A DNA stretch of 64,000 nucleotides from Budorcas taxicolor (Eukaryota; Chordata; Mammalia; Artiodactyla; Bovidae): positions 49,252,001-49,316,000 of the forward strand of contig NC_068926.1 of the NCBI RefSeq assembly GCF_023091745.1. The letters are read 5' to 3'. Positions 20,786 to 32,619 of this stretch are shown here, piece after piece (within the stretch, counting starts at the first letter, position 1; every line of letters begins with the position of its first letter). The position numbers and the translations under genes are program-made. Below the pieces are notes generated by a model that did no database searches, was not told the origin of the DNA, and worked only from the letters and a program-made list of their open reading frames with translations.

Positions 20786-22263
20786 ATTTATTGCTCCAAA
20801 TTTTCATTTTCCTATTTGGTTGAATACAGTGTAAGCTACATCTTGATGTTCATTTGCGTTTGAACATTCTGATGAAAATGAGGACAGAATCCGTGGGCAT
20901 CAGGCTATTCTTTCAGAACAAAGGTTAGTAACTGATGGCCAGCCTCCCACATGCCTCCTGCAAACACATTGTGTCTGGTGCACAGAATGTAGAAAAATGC
21001 TTCATCAGTATCCAACATAGGGAAATAAAGCAATTTTATGTAAAATTCTCAACTTCTGGCTTTTTATGAAGTATTGGTTGATTTTGGAAATTCTGGAAAC
21101 ATTCTGTCTTGGCAAAGACAACCTGAGAGTGAGGGATGCCTTTAGAGCTTTCTCCATCTACTTGCACCCTTCCCTGTTCTAGCACCCCAGTGCTGGTGGC
21201 TCCCATTTCAGAAGCTTCTCATCCTTCCCCTTGTAGGTCCAGGGGCACACGACTGAAAATAAAATAAAAATAATTTCTATCAGAGAAACAGACGAGCTTG
21301 ACTAAGCAAGGGGATGAAAATCAAAGCCATAACGAGTTGCTGTGTCATAAATGAGCCTAAATTACTTTGTCAGGGCTATTTGCAATTTCGCGTGGCACAG
21401 AACCTTGTGCTTAGGTCTATTTAATTATTCCATGCAGAGTTCCTTTTTCAATAAAGATTTCTCATTGTGGCCAAATAGCTCATTTAGAAGCTTCTGTTGT
21501 ATATGAGATTCAAAACTAGCTATAAAAGGTTCATCATCATAGATTCAGAGGACAACTGTAGCCAAGGACCTAAAGATTGGAACATTTGTGCAGAGATGTT
21601 CAAGAGTGTAGGAATAAAGCATAATGCCTATGACCTCCCTCCACGGTTGTAGAAATACTGAGTTTAATTTCAAATAGCGTGCTGGTCAGGTCAGCATGCT
21701 CCTACCCGGAAAAATATAACAAACAAAACAAAATTTAGAAAGAAAATGTACTGGCACATTTTTGTAAGGGTTGAAAAATCCCTTCTGAGTTTTTTTGTTT
21801 CTTTGATTTGTTGGGTGTCTTTTTTAAAAGCATATAATTCACAGACATTTCTTTATGGGTAGTAAAAACCTACGACTCCTTTTAAAAAATGATCAAGATG
21901 CCATTATTATTCTAAAATACAATAAAAATATGCCCTTGATATCATCAAATATCTAGTCAATGCTCAAATTCCCTGCATGCCTGAACCTATTTTTAAACCT
22001 TTAATAGATCATGAGTAGATGCTGCATTTTTTTTCCCCCGTACGTGAGTATGGCAGTTTTTCAATCCACTTTCTTTCCACCAAACTTAGCAAATCCTGTA
22101 ATTACATCCATCTTTGCTGTACTATACACAGATGCTCAATCTATCATGACAGTGGAGCTTGGTCTCCTGTAGGAGTCAAGCTAGATAACTAAACTGTGGA
22201 GACAAACAAGGCTGAGCTTGGTTTCAAATAAGAATCACGTACCAGTCTCATGTAAATTTCCAG
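20786..22263. other. Long repeat-poor block
   Basis: About 1.5 kb. The stretch 21240-21540 shows no repeat signature. Near 21890-22030, aaaaaatgatcaagatgcca and atatcatcaaatatctagtc vaguely recall an old L1M/HAL1 3' UTR. Confidence 0.45.
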
Positions 22264-22265
22264 TA

Positions 22266-22710
22266 CAGTAATTCTCCTACATACAAACCTTCAAATTGCA
22301 AACCTTCAAAGATGTGAACATGTGTTCCATCAGTGTCAGGCATGAGTGACATTGCGGCTTGCCCTCCATCTCCTATTGCTGACGATCCTTCAGCTCGACC
22401 ATCTCCACCTCCTCATGCCCCTCCATCAGTAACTCTTCTTGCCTGTTCACTCTATGCCAGCCCCTGTATGCCAGCTGTTGTACTATACTTTTCGAGGTCC
22501 TGTACTATAAAATTAAAATATATTTTCTTTACATTTTATTTGTTTTTTATTTTTCGGAAAAGTATTTAAAACCTATTATAAGTATAGTACTATATATAGA
22601 GCAGATTATGTTAGTTGGATACTTAAGTTAACTTTGTTGGACTTATGAACAAATTGGATTTACAAATGCACTCTCTATAAAGAACTTGTACATATGTATG
22701 GGACTTGCCG
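22266..22710 (+). mobile_element. Tigger-like (pogo) DNA transposon, internally deleted
   Basis: Imperfect terminal inverted repeats begin cagtaattctcctacatac on the left and, read inversely, cggcaagtcccatacatatg on the right, about 14 of 22 matching. Both ends abut TA (22264-22265 and 22711-22712), the pogo/mariner target. The 445-bp interior keeps a frame at 22333-22569 rich in Pro/Ser (ACPPSPIADDPS) that resembles the C-terminal tail of TIGD1-like transposase proteins. The catalytic domain is gone. The family name is from memory. Confidence 0.6.
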
Positions 22711-22712
22711 TA

Positions 22713-23404
22713 TTGGAATGGAAGAAATAAAATCTGCTTTTAAAAGAATGAAAGTAAATGTTAAGCTTTGAGTTGCCATAACAGAGATGTGAACCACAAC
22801 CACTGAATTGAGAAAGTGAACTTTAGCATCTTATTACTCTATAATATTCCCAAAGCATCCCGAGCTTGTTTAACAAGCAACTACTATCTCAGACGCAAAC
22901 AAAGCCCATGATCTTAAATATAGTTACAATGCTTCAGTTGTTTTCAAGAACAATTGTCAAACAAAAGTTGCGCTGGGGGAGTTCTTGGCAGAATGACAGA
23001 TACCAGAAAGCCCACCCTGCTTCTGTGATGCAGGCTTCTCCACCTGTAGCTTCAGTAAACATCCTTACATGCCTTCCTCCAAGCAAATGACATCTTATTA
23101 GAAGTAAAAATAAACACAAAAACATCATCAAACACTCTCTCTGTTTGACTACTTTGAAATTATGTGCTGCAAACCTGCTTCATAAATGGTCTTGTTGACA
23201 CTTGGTTAAACAGTCAACATGCATATCCTCAACTCTGTTTCTGGAACAAACATCCAGCTTCTGCGCAACCTTCGCTCTTCTTGTCCTCTTCCTGGAGCTT
23301 CTGCTTGGGTCTGGCTCCTTTGTACCCTCCTTCACAGAGGACAGGGTCCTCATACTACCTCTCAGAGGAGTCTATCTGGACCTTGCTGTCTATGGCTTCC
23401 CTAT
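22713..23404. other. Unassigned sequence
   Basis: No repeat or gene recognised; overlapping 70-96 codon frames at 23164-23509 are in three different frames and look like chance. Confidence 0.5.
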
Positions 23405-23460
23405 GCCCATTTAAATGAAATCTACCAAGGTACAGTTTGCATACAATACAACACATTCTT

Positions 23461-23585
23461 TTATTATTTTGTTATCTTTTGGGCCTGCCATATGGCTTGT
23501 GGAGCTTAGCTCTACGACTGGGGCTTGAAGCTAGGCCCTCTGCAGTGGGAGCATAGATTCCTAACCACTGGACCACCAGGGAATT
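23461..23585 (-). mobile_element. CHR-1-type SINE
   Basis: ttttgggcctgccatatggc, ggcttgaagctaggccctct, cactggaccaccagggaatt. Minus strand. Its target sequence tacaacacattctt (23447-23460) recurs on its right side in diverged form. Confidence 0.85.
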
Positions 23586-23604
23586 TCCTACAACACACTC
23601 ATTT

Positions 23605-23930
23605 TAAAAAAAATCTTTTTTTAATCATTTTACTTATTTCTTTGGCTGTGTCAAGACTTGGGACATGTGTGATCTTTCCTTGTGGTACATGGACTCTCTA
23701 GCTGTAGCATGAAGGCTCCAGAGTTTACAGGGTTCAGTAATTGTAGCACATGGGCGCTCTAGTTGTGGCACGTAGGCTCCGGAGCATGTGGACCCAGTAG
23801 TTGCAGCGTAAGGGCTTAGTTGCCCTGCAGCATGTGGGATCCTAGTTCCTGAACCAAGGACTGAACCCCTGTTTCCTGCATTGCAAGGCAGGCTCTTAAT
23901 CACTGGACCACCAGGGAGGTTCCTACAACA
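23605..23930 (-). mobile_element. CHR-2-type SINE
   Basis: tttggctgtgtcaagacttg, gtggcacgtaggctccggag, cactggaccaccagggaggt. Perfect 19-bp TSD tcctacaacacactcattt at 23586-23604 and 23931-23949. Confidence 0.95.
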
Positions 23931-23949
23931 CACTCATTTACAGTGTACA

Positions 23950-24499
23950 TTTCAGGTGGTTGAAAGTCCCCAAACAAACACAACACAATTACACATTTTT
24001 CTTCATTGAGAATTAATTATCCCCAAAAGCCTACAATCTAATTCCTTATTTCCCGATTCCCAGGAAGTATAATGTTTTCCTCCAGATCATACAGTTTAAT
24101 CTAAAAATTGAAAATACACACAAAGAGATTAAAAGTCATGCACAAATCAAAAGTTTTAAAAATGCAATCATAAACTAAGTAATTTCACCCAGATGGGCTT
24201 TTGAACTATCCAATGTCCCTGCTTTTCTTGGGGTTACAGGCCTCTCCTTCTTCCTCTTCACCTCTCATTCTCCCACCCTTGAAGCCCTTCCTTCTACGTC
24301 CCCTGCTGAGGCTGAAGGTGTGTCCTCCAATAAGGAGACAGAGGCCAAAGCCACAGGCTCTGTCATTGGTGGAGGCATCCAGCCCAGAGGTCCCCATTTT
24401 AGAGGGCAGATTTTGCCTTTGCTGTTATTTTGGGCAGAGAATGGACCACTGAGGATTAAGCAGACTGGCATCCCCTGCAGACATGGGCAAGCAGAACTT
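23950..24499. other. Mostly unassigned; possible L1M scrap
   Basis: acagtgtacatttcaggtgg right after the SINE, with the sequence left of 23447, hints at an old L1M 3' UTR. The rest is unassigned. Confidence 0.4.
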
Positions 24500-24870
24500 G
24501 TGGGGAGGAAGCAGCAGTTATTCTTGTGTGTGGAGATGCCGCATGCCCTGCTGTTTGCTCCCGGAATCAGTGCCACGCTGTGAGGAGGCCCAAGCAGCTG
24601 GGCTAGTGAGACCCTAGGGAGCAGTAACGGGACCCTCCCCCATCCCATACAATTGTGGATCAGGTCACATGACAAACGCGAACTGGACAGCCATGTGGGT
24701 GTGTCCCCTTGAAAGTAGATTCCCTGCCCCCAGTCACAGCATCACAGCTGACACCATAGAGCAGACTGAAGATTCCTGGGCCACACAATGACTGATGATA
24801 TTTTAGGCAATTTTGCTTTGGGGGAGGGGATTATTACACAGGGATGGATAACTGGTAATTCACCAAATGT
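24500..24870 (+). mobile_element. MLT1-type MaLR LTR
   Basis: aggcccaagcagctgggcta, cagccatgtgggtgtgtccc, ctgacaccatagagcagact, ttattacacagggatggata and actggtaattc follow the 3' half of MLT1 LTRs in plus orientation, strongly diverged. Confidence 0.5.
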
Positions 24871-25105
24871 CTTGGGAGGAAAAGCAGCATAGAATGGTGT
24901 GCTTATCAAATTGGATCTTCTTTTCTGGTTTTTCTTTATTCAAATTTTGGATTTGGGACAGCTCTTTAATATTTCTGGGCTTCCCTAAAGAGATGATGCT
25001 TTTTGTATATTTTTAAATAGATACTTAGGTTTTTTTGCATTAGGGGAGTTGATAGACTATAAGTTGATTTATCTTGGTTAGAAATGGAGATATACTAGGC
25101 ATTAA

Positions 25106-25680
25106 GATTGCAGCCATGAAATTAAAAGACGCTTATTCCTTGGAAGGAAAGTTATGACCAACCTAGGTGCCATATTCAAAAGCAGAGACATTACTTTGCC
25201 AACAAAGTTCCGTCTAGTCAAGGCTATAGTTTTTTCCAGTGGTCATGTATGGATATGAGATTTAGACTGTGAAGAAAGCTGAGTGCTGAAGAATTGATGC
25301 TTTTGAACTCTGGTGTTGGAGAAGACTCTTGAGAGTCCCTTGGACTTCAAGGAGGTCCAACCAGTCCTCCTGGTAAAGGAGATCAGTCCTGGGTGTTCAT
25401 TGGAAGGACTGATGCTAAAGCTGAAACTCCAATACTTTGGCCACCTCATGTGAAGAGTTGACTCATTGAAAAAGACTCTGATGCTGGGAGGGATTGGGGG
25501 CAGGAGGAGAACGGGACAACAGAGGATGAGATGGCTGGATGGCATCACCACCTCGATGGCCGTGAGTTTGAGTGAACTCCAGGAGTTGGTGTTGGACAGG
25601 GAGGCCTGGTGTACTGCGATTCATAGAGTTGCAAAGAGTCAGACACAACTGAGCAACTGAACTGAACTGAACTGAACTGA
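25106..25680 (+). mobile_element. BovB 3' fragment
   Basis: From gattgcagccatgaaattaa to a tail of four ctgaa units. About 575 bp, aligned throughout with the 3' part of the copy at 10930-13998. Confidence 0.95.
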
Positions 25681-25838
25681 AGATTTTCTAAAAATTCCCA
25701 AAATTCTCACTCTTATTCCCCAAAGTAAGAGTGGGCCTTCTATCTCTTAAACTATCTTAAAGTCATCTCCTATTTTTTGGGTCCTTGTGTCCACGTTTAG
25801 CAACAGACATCATATTGATTTCATTAAAACATTTTAAA

Positions 25839-26175
25839 GGGCTTCCCTGGTGGCTCTGTGGTAAAGAATCCTACTGCCAATGCAGGAGACATGTGGTTGA
25901 TCCCTGGTCCCGGAAGACCCCACAAGCTGTGGACTGGACCCCACAAGCACTGGACTAAGGCAGTGCATCACAACTATTGAGCATGTGTTTTAGAGCCTGT
26001 GATCCACAACTGCTGAAGCCCATGCACCCTAGAGCCTGCGCTCCTCAACAAGAGAAGTTGCCTCAATGAGAAGCCTGACCACTGAATCTAGAGAGTAACC
26101 CCACTTGCTGAAACTAGAGAAAATTCCATGCAGCAGTGAAAATCCAGCACAGCCAAAAATAAATAAATGAATACA
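25839..26175 (+). mobile_element. CHR-2-type SINE
   Basis: gggcttccctggtggctctg, agcctgcgctcctcaacaag, gctgaaactagagaaaattc, cagccaaaaataaataaatg. Full-length plus-strand copy. Confidence 0.92.
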
Positions 26176-26740
26176 ATTTTTAAATTACTTAAGAAATTAA
26201 AAATCTGGTTCACTGTTAACAGCTGAAAGAAAGAAAGTTCTAAAAAAATGAGTAAGATCTATTCCTTATTCTCAGATAATTTTTATTCCAGCTTGGCAGA
26301 CAAAGATAACCCACACTAATGAAGCAGAAACTAACCCCAAACAATTATATTTGATTTAGAACACTATTATGTTGAGTGCAGAAACATATGCCAAAAACAA
26401 TAAGTACTACATCTACCATGGCACACTGGAATTAGCCAAACTGTAACTGACAACCACATTAGTAATTACAAGTAAAATTTACTAGGAAAGCTGCAATGAA
26501 AATACATCTACAAACTACTTAATTTCACTCTTAGAACTTTGGTAATAGGGCACATATGCATATTTTAAACACCATTGTGACTTTTATATAAATATAGAAG
26601 GGTACTCTTTGGACCCATCATTTTGGTGGAAATAGAAAGTTTGCTTTAGAACTCTCAACTGCACAGGCTTTCATCTGATCCTGGAATAACTTTGAGGAAT
26701 TAAGTTTGGTATAAATATCTTGGCTATTTGGGCCCACCAG
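26176..26740. other. Unassigned sequence
   Basis: No repeat or gene recognised. Confidence 0.45.
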
Positions 26741-27215
26741 AACTCTGGGTGACACATGGGGAGGGAACTAGCCTCTAAAATACCCTCAGAGATCCCCATC
26801 CCCTGGTACCCACACCCATGGATGATCTGCTCCCCTTCAGTATGAGCTGGATTTAGTGAATCTCTTCCAACGACTGGACTATGTCAAGGTGATGAGATAT
26901 CTCTTCTGAGATTAGGTTATAAAAAAGACTGCTGCAATTTGAAGCACATCCTCTTGCCTCTCTGGAGGAAACCATATGCCAGAGACAGCTGGTAGAGTTT
27001 CAGTTACAGAGAACCAAGAGTTGGCAAGGGCCATCTGTGTTAGCACATAAGCTGAGTTTGGAGTCACTATGTTCCTGTCTCACACTTTGACGGCAACCTC
27101 ATAAGATTTTCGAAGACTACTGACTCACAAAAAAAAAAAAAAATGGTGAGATAATAACTGTTTGTGGCTTTCAGCTGCCAAGTTTGGAAATTATTTTTGT
27201 TGTACCACAATAAAT
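26741..27215 (+). mobile_element. MLT1-type MaLR LTR
   Basis: gggagggaactagcctctaa, ctcttctgagattaggttat with aaaaaagactg following, ttgacggcaacctcataaga, gtgagataataactgtttgt. Clear MLT1 order, plus strand. Confidence 0.8.
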
Positions 27216-27353
27216 ATCTAATATACTGAGATATCTGCTTGGAGCAAAGGTTCTATGCTTTATGTTCAGCGATTTATAATTTATTTGAAACAGAAGGTGG
27301 ACTTTGCTATTATCAGGAAAGATTTTAGGAAAGCTGAAATTTCACAACTGCCA

Positions 27354-27560
27354 AGGGCTTCCCTGGTGCTTCAGTCACTGAAGAATCCACCCACAGTGCA
27401 ACAGACCCACATTTGATCCCTGAGATGGGAAGATCCCCTGGAGAAGGAAATGGCATCCACTTCAATATTCTTGCCTGGAAGAAAAATCCATGGACAGAGG
27501 ACCCTGGTAGGCTATTGTCCATAGGGTTACAAGAATCAGACACAGTTTAGTGACTAAACC
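27354..27560 (+). mobile_element. Bov-tA SINE
   Basis: agggcttccctggtgcttca to cacagtttagtgactaaacc, followed by a short (cca)n. Confidence 0.93.
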
Positions 27561-27591
27561 ACCACCACCAAGATACACTGGAAAAGAGAAA

Positions 27592-27611
27592 ACAAACAAA
27601 CAAACAAACAA
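27592..27611. repeat. (CAAA)n microsatellite
   Basis: Five tandem caaa units next to the SINE tail. Confidence 0.8.
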
Positions 27612-27697
27612 CCTCTGTATAGGGAGGATGCTCCATTATAATCTCAATCACTAGTTCACAACCCTGGCTGAGCATCCAAATATCTGAGAAGGATGTG

Positions 27698-27957
27698 TTG
27701 CTGCTGCTGTTGCTAAGTCACTTCAGTCGTGACCGACTCTGTGCGACCCCAGAGACGGCATCCCACCAGGCTCTCCCACCCCTGGGATTCTCCAGGCAAG
27801 AACACTGGAGTGGGTTGCCATTTCCTTCTCCAGTGCATGAAAGTGAAAAGTGAAAGTGAAGTCGCTCAGTCATGTCCGACTCTTAGCGACCCCATGGACT
27901 GCAGCTTACCAGGCTCCTCCATCCATGGATTTTCCAGGCAAGAGTACTGGAGCGGGG
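27698..27957 (-). mobile_element. BOV-A2 SINE (dimer)
   Basis: gttgctgctgctgttgctaa, both BOV-A units with the linker aaagtgaaaagtgaaagtga, ending agtactggagcggggtgt. Confidence 0.93.
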
Positions 27958-27997
27958 TGTGTGTTAGGTACATATTTATATATGATTCAGATTCATT

Positions 27998-28133
27998 GTT
28001 GGAGAAGGAAATGGCAACGCACTCCAGCGTTCTTGCCTGGAGAATCCCAGGGACAGGGGAGCCTGATGGGCTGCCGTCTATGGGGTCGCACAGAGTCGGA
28101 CACGACTGAAGTGACTCAGCTTAGCAGCAGCAG
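27998..28133 (+). mobile_element. BOV-A SINE (monomer)
   Basis: ttggagaaggaaatggcaac to gcttagcagcagcagc. Perfect 10-bp TSD cagattcatt at 27988-27997 and 28134-28143. Confidence 0.93.
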
Positions 28134-28281
28134 CAGATTCATTAGATGTCAGGTAAGATCCAAGAATCTGGATGATTAATTATAATATTCAATAATCTGC
28201 TGAATATTTCCCCAGATAATAGTTTTAATCAGTCAGGCAGCCCCTTGATTGACAACAATGAGTTCACCGACCAGCTAGCTA

Positions 28282-28467
28282 AGTAAGTAAGTAAAGTCAC
28301 TCAGTCGTGTCCGACTCTTTGTGACCCCGTGGACTGCAGCCCACCAGGCTCCTCAGTCCATGGGATTCTCCAGGCAAGAATACTGGAGAGGGTTGCCATT
28401 TCTTTCTCCAGGGGATCTTCCTGATCGAGGGATCGAACTCGGGTCTCCCGCATTGGTGGCAGACGCT
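28282..28467 (-). mobile_element. Bov-tA SINE, 5'-truncated
   Basis: Starts with (agta)n then tcagtcgtgtccgactcttt; the tRNA-derived end is cut short. Perfect 13-bp TSD gaccagctagcta at 28269-28281 and 28468-28480. Confidence 0.95.
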
Positions 28468-28685
28468 GACCAGCTAGCTATACCATATGAATTTGTCCCC
28501 AGATTTACTTGATATATGGTAACTATAATATATGCTCATCTATTCAGTGAGAGACCCTGTAACTCTCAGTAAAGAGAGCTTTACTCTTTTCTTACTAAAG
28601 AGTGCTCTTGCATTGATTTAACTTATAACTTACATGCTATTTGGAGTAAACACATTATTAATTGCCTTTAATTAATGTTAGTTTT

Positions 28686-28892
28686 GTTCTTCCCTGGTGG
28701 TTCAGATGGTAAAGAATTTGCATGCAATGCAGGAGATCCAGGTTTTATCCCTGGGTTGGGCAGATCCCCTGTAGAAGGGAATGGCTACCCACTTCAGTAT
28801 TCTTGCCTGGGAAATCCCATGGACAGAGGAATCTGCCAGGCTACCGTCCACGGTTACAAAGAATAGAACACGGCTGAGTGACTTTCACTTTC
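28686..28892 (+). mobile_element. Bov-tA SINE
   Basis: gttcttccctggtggttcag to gactttcactttc. TSD aatgttagtttt 28674-28685 versus aatgatagtttt 28893-28904. Confidence 0.95.
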
Positions 28893-28936
28893 AATGATAG
28901 TTTTAGACACCAGTGATATCTCCTGATATCATTAAT

Positions 28937-29035
28937 TAAAGAAGAAATAAGAGAAAAAGAGGAGGAGGGGGAGATAATGTTAAAGAAGAAAAAAAAAGCC
29001 AAGAAGAGAAGGAGAGGGGAGAAGAGGAAAGAAAC
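28937..29035 (+). repeat. Purine-rich (GA/GGA) tract
   Basis: About 100 bp almost entirely A and G, for example aaaaagaggaggagggggag. Confidence 0.85.
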
Positions 29036-29969
29036 AATAATGAGACATTTAACAAAATTTAAGGGCTATTTCTTAGGATAAGACTCTAAAAACCAAGGAC
29101 GTTAAATACCGTTGTAAATATTGCTTAACAAGCAATGTGGAAGTTATTGGGTCGTGATTGTGGAATACCCACTGGACTAGGGAATGACATGAGTGTCCTA
29201 AGTTTAAACAAATAGGCATTGATCATTTGGTATGAAAATTCTAGCCAAAACATCAAATACACACTCCAAATATGGTTTATTTCAAGCAACTTGAAAGGTA
29301 TACTCTAGAATAATAAAGATGTTGCTGTCATATATATATATATGGTGTATTTAAATAAAATGATTTAGGAAATAGAATCAGAAAAGCAGTTTTTCCAACA
29401 CCCTATATAACACTGGATTCAAAATGGGTTTAACTAAGTTAATATGTGTTGTAAGTAGATTACTGAATTTTTCATCCACACACCTAAAAGTTTATACATG
29501 CAAATTCTTTTTTTCCCCTTCTCTTCTCTTTAGGGAAATATTCAACACACACTGAAATATTTCCTGTGGGGCTATCAGTAGGCACAGACCTTAAGACTCA
29601 GTTACCACAGCATGATTAGGAAATGAGTTGCACAGTTAACAGAGAATTTGTTGCTGCTAAAGATCTCATTGGAAAATCGAGAGATTCTAACAATGAAGCA
29701 GAATCTGGTCTGGAATAAACTGTAACTCTCACCCAGCAACAGAAGCCTTAAAGCAGTATCACGAAAAACAAATGTTACGAATGTAATGATTTTGCATGTT
29801 ACTGCGGTCTACTTCGATTATGTCTACTTCGATTATGGATATCTAGCAAGAAAATTGAGAGATCAGAGGATTGCAATATGGGATCAACAAATAATTCCAT
29901 CTATCCCCAGAGGAACACCTGTGAGCCTTGGAACTTAAAATGAACAAGGAACAAAAACAGCTGTTTAGG
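29036..29969. other. Unassigned sequence
   Basis: No repeat or gene recognised apart from a short (TA)n at about 29331-29342. Confidence 0.5.
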
Positions 29970-29981
29970 TTGCTAAGGACT

Positions 29982-30189
29982 GTGGTTGCTGTTGTTTTGC
30001 TAAGTTGGGTCCAACACTTTTGCAACCCCATGGACTGAAGCCTGCCAAACTCTGTCCATGGGGTTCTCCAGGCAAGAAATACTGGAGTGGGTTGCTATTT
30101 TTCCAGGGGACCTTCCCGATGCAGGGATCGAACCCACATCTCCTGTATTGGCGGGTGGATTCTTTATCACTGAGCCACCTGGGAAACCC
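29982..30189 (-). mobile_element. Bov-tA SINE
   Basis: Minus-strand copy with perfect 12-bp TSD ttgctaaggact at 29970-29981 and 30190-30201. Confidence 0.95.
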
Positions 30190-30201
30190 TTGCTAAGGAC
30201 T

Positions 30202-30876
30202 ACAGACAACAAAATATAACTGATATAATAGTGGAGTAAGAAACAGCATAACAGGAATTAAAAACATAGTTGCACTCACATTTCAGATTATTGAAATATT
30301 TTAAGTTAAACTTTGGGGGCACTGTCATCCACATGTTTGAGTCTTTTTTCCCCCTTCTGTTCTTATTGAGAAATAGAATATGTGTCACACACATAGAAAT
30401 ACTTGCCTTGGGGTTACTGGTCACTGCTGGGGAGACTGTGAGACTCAGATGCTACCTGATGGGAAGACAAAATTCAACTACCAGTTCATATAAAGTGGCG
30501 TGATGGTTTTAAGAGTTTTGGAGTTGATGGGCAACGGAATTGCAAGAAACAACTGAGTTTATCAGTTTGAACAAGAAGAGCGAGAACTTGAGAGAGCTCC
30601 TACAAATAATTCAGGTATTATTTGCAGATCTTAGAAGAAAGGATACCTCAAAAAGGATGTCATTGTGAACATCAGGGACTACAAATGACCAGGATTCTTT
30701 GTACTAAAACACACACAGCTACTAGAACCAGCCCACGGAATCCTAACTTGAGTTCCCCCAGATCCCAAGTTTCTCTCCACTCGAATTTTATCTTCATTCA
30801 TTCTCTATATTATGTAGAGTGCACTGATGGTGCTATTTTGAAGGGGCATTATAATTCCCAGTAAGTATTTACAAAT
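30202..30876. other. Unassigned sequence
   Basis: No repeat or gene recognised; open frames of 70-80 codons only. Confidence 0.45.
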
Positions 30877-30890
30877 AATTTATAGGATCA

Positions 30891-32605
30891 GTTCAGTTCA
30901 GTTCAGTTCAGTTGCTCAGTCATGTCTGACTCTTTGCGACCCCATGAATTGCAGCACCCCAGGCCTCCCCGTCCATCACTAACTCCCGGAGTTCATTCAG
31001 ACTCACGTCCATCGAGTCGATGATGCCATCCAGCCATCTCATCCTCTGTTGTCCTCTTTTCCTCCTGCCCTCAATCCCTCCGAGCATCAGAGTCTTTTCC
31101 AATGAGTCAACTCTTTGCATGAAGTGGCTAAAGTACTGGAGTTTCAGCTTTAGCATCATTCCTTCCAAAGAACACCCAGGACTGATCTCCTTTAGAATGG
31201 ACTGGTTGGATCTCCTTGCAGTCAAAGGGACTCTCAAGCGTCTTCTCCAGCACCACAGTTCAAAAGCATCAATTCTTTGGTGCTCAGCTTTCTTTATAGT
31301 CCAACTCTCACATCCATACATGACCACGGGAAAAACCATAGCCTTGACTAGACGGACCTTTGTTGGCAAAGTAACATCTCTGCTTTTCAATATGCTATCT
31401 AGGTTGGTGATAGCTTTTCTTCCAAGGAGTAAGTGTCTTTTAATTTCATGGCTGCAGTCACCATCTGCAGTGATTTTGGAGCCCAAAAAATAAAGTCTGA
31501 CACTGTTTCCACTGTTTCCCCATCTATTTCCAATGAAGTGATGGGACCGGATGCCATGATCTTCGTTTTCTGAATGTTGAGCTTTAAGCCAAATTTTTCA
31601 CTCTCCTCTTTCACTTTCATCAAGAGGCTTTTGAGTTCCTCTTCACTTTCTGCCGTAAGGGTGGTGTCATCTGCATATCTGAGGTTATTGATATTTCTCC
31701 CAGCAATCTTGATTCCAGCTTGTGCTTCTTCCAGCCCAGCGTTTCTCGTGATGTACTCTGCATATAAGTTAAATAAGCAGGGTGACAATATACAGCCTTG
31801 AGGTACTCCTTTTCCTATTTGGAACCAGTCTGTTGTTCCACGTCCAGTTCTAACTGCTGCTTCCTGACCTGCATATAGGTTTCTCAAGAGGCAGGCCAGG
31901 TGGTCTGGTATGCCCATCTCTTTCAGAATTTTCCACAGTTTATTGTGATCCACACAGTCAAAGGCTTTGGCATAGTCAATAAAGCAGAAATAGATGTTTT
32001 TCTGGAACTCTCTTGTTTTTTCCATGATCCAGTGGATGTTGGCAATTTGATCTCTGGTTCCTCTGCCTTTTCTAAAACCAGCTTGAACATCTGGAAGTTC
32101 ATGGTTCACGTATTGCTGAAGCCTACTTTTCTAGCATGTGAGATGAGTGCAATTGTGCGGTAGTTTGAGCATTCTTTTGCATTGCCTTTCTTTGGGATTG
32201 GAATGAAAACTGACATTTTCCAGTCCTGTGGCCACTGCTGAGTTTTCCAAATTTGCTGGCACATTGAGTACAGTACTTTCACAGCATCATCTTTCAGGAT
32301 TTGAAATAGCTCCACTGGAATTCCATCACCTCCACTAGCTTTGTTTGTAGTGATGCTTTCTAAGGACCACTTGACTTCACATTCCAGGATGTCTGGCTCT
32401 AGGTGAGTGGTCATACCATCATGATTATCTTGGTCTGAAGATCTTTTTTGTACAGTTCTTCCATGTATTCTTGCCACCTCTTCTTAATATCTTGTGCTTC
32501 TGTTAGGTCCATACCATTTCTGTTCTTTATGGAGCCCATCTTTGCATGAAATGTTCCCTTGGTATCTCTAAGATCATGAGCTCCTTATTGCCAAATTCAC
32601 ACTTA
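30891..32605 (-). mobile_element. BovB LINE, 5'-inverted
   Basis: About 1.7 kb. From the tail (gttca)n at 30891 to ~32571 it is minus strand; 32572-32605 (gatcatgagctccttattgc) is plus strand and belongs ~410 nt further 5' in BovB. Perfect 14-bp TSD aatttataggatca at 30877-30890 and 32606-32619 brackets both parts, so they form a single insertion. Confidence 0.95.
30920..32477 (-). pseudogene. BovB reverse transcriptase, broken
   Basis: Minus-strand pieces of the BovB polymerase frame: 32106-32477 (finger region with FIPIPKKGNAKEC), 31399-32109 (FIDYAKAFD, GVPQGCILSPC, RYADDTT) and 30920-31486 (C-terminal part). Frameshifts lie near 32108 and around 31440-31490. The catalytic YADD is intact. 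The endonuclease domain is missing because of 5' truncation and inversion, so the copy is dead on arrival. Confidence 0.9.
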
Positions 32606-32619
32606 AATTTATAGGATCA

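Noticed and set aside
24265..24675. 136-codon minus-strand frame
   Set aside because: It partly overlaps an MLT1-like LTR and has no recognisable protein signature.
25655..25680. Tandem ctgaa units as a satellite or CRISPR-like array
   Set aside because: This is the normal BovB 3' tail, seen also at 13990 and 45985 and, inverted, at 30891.
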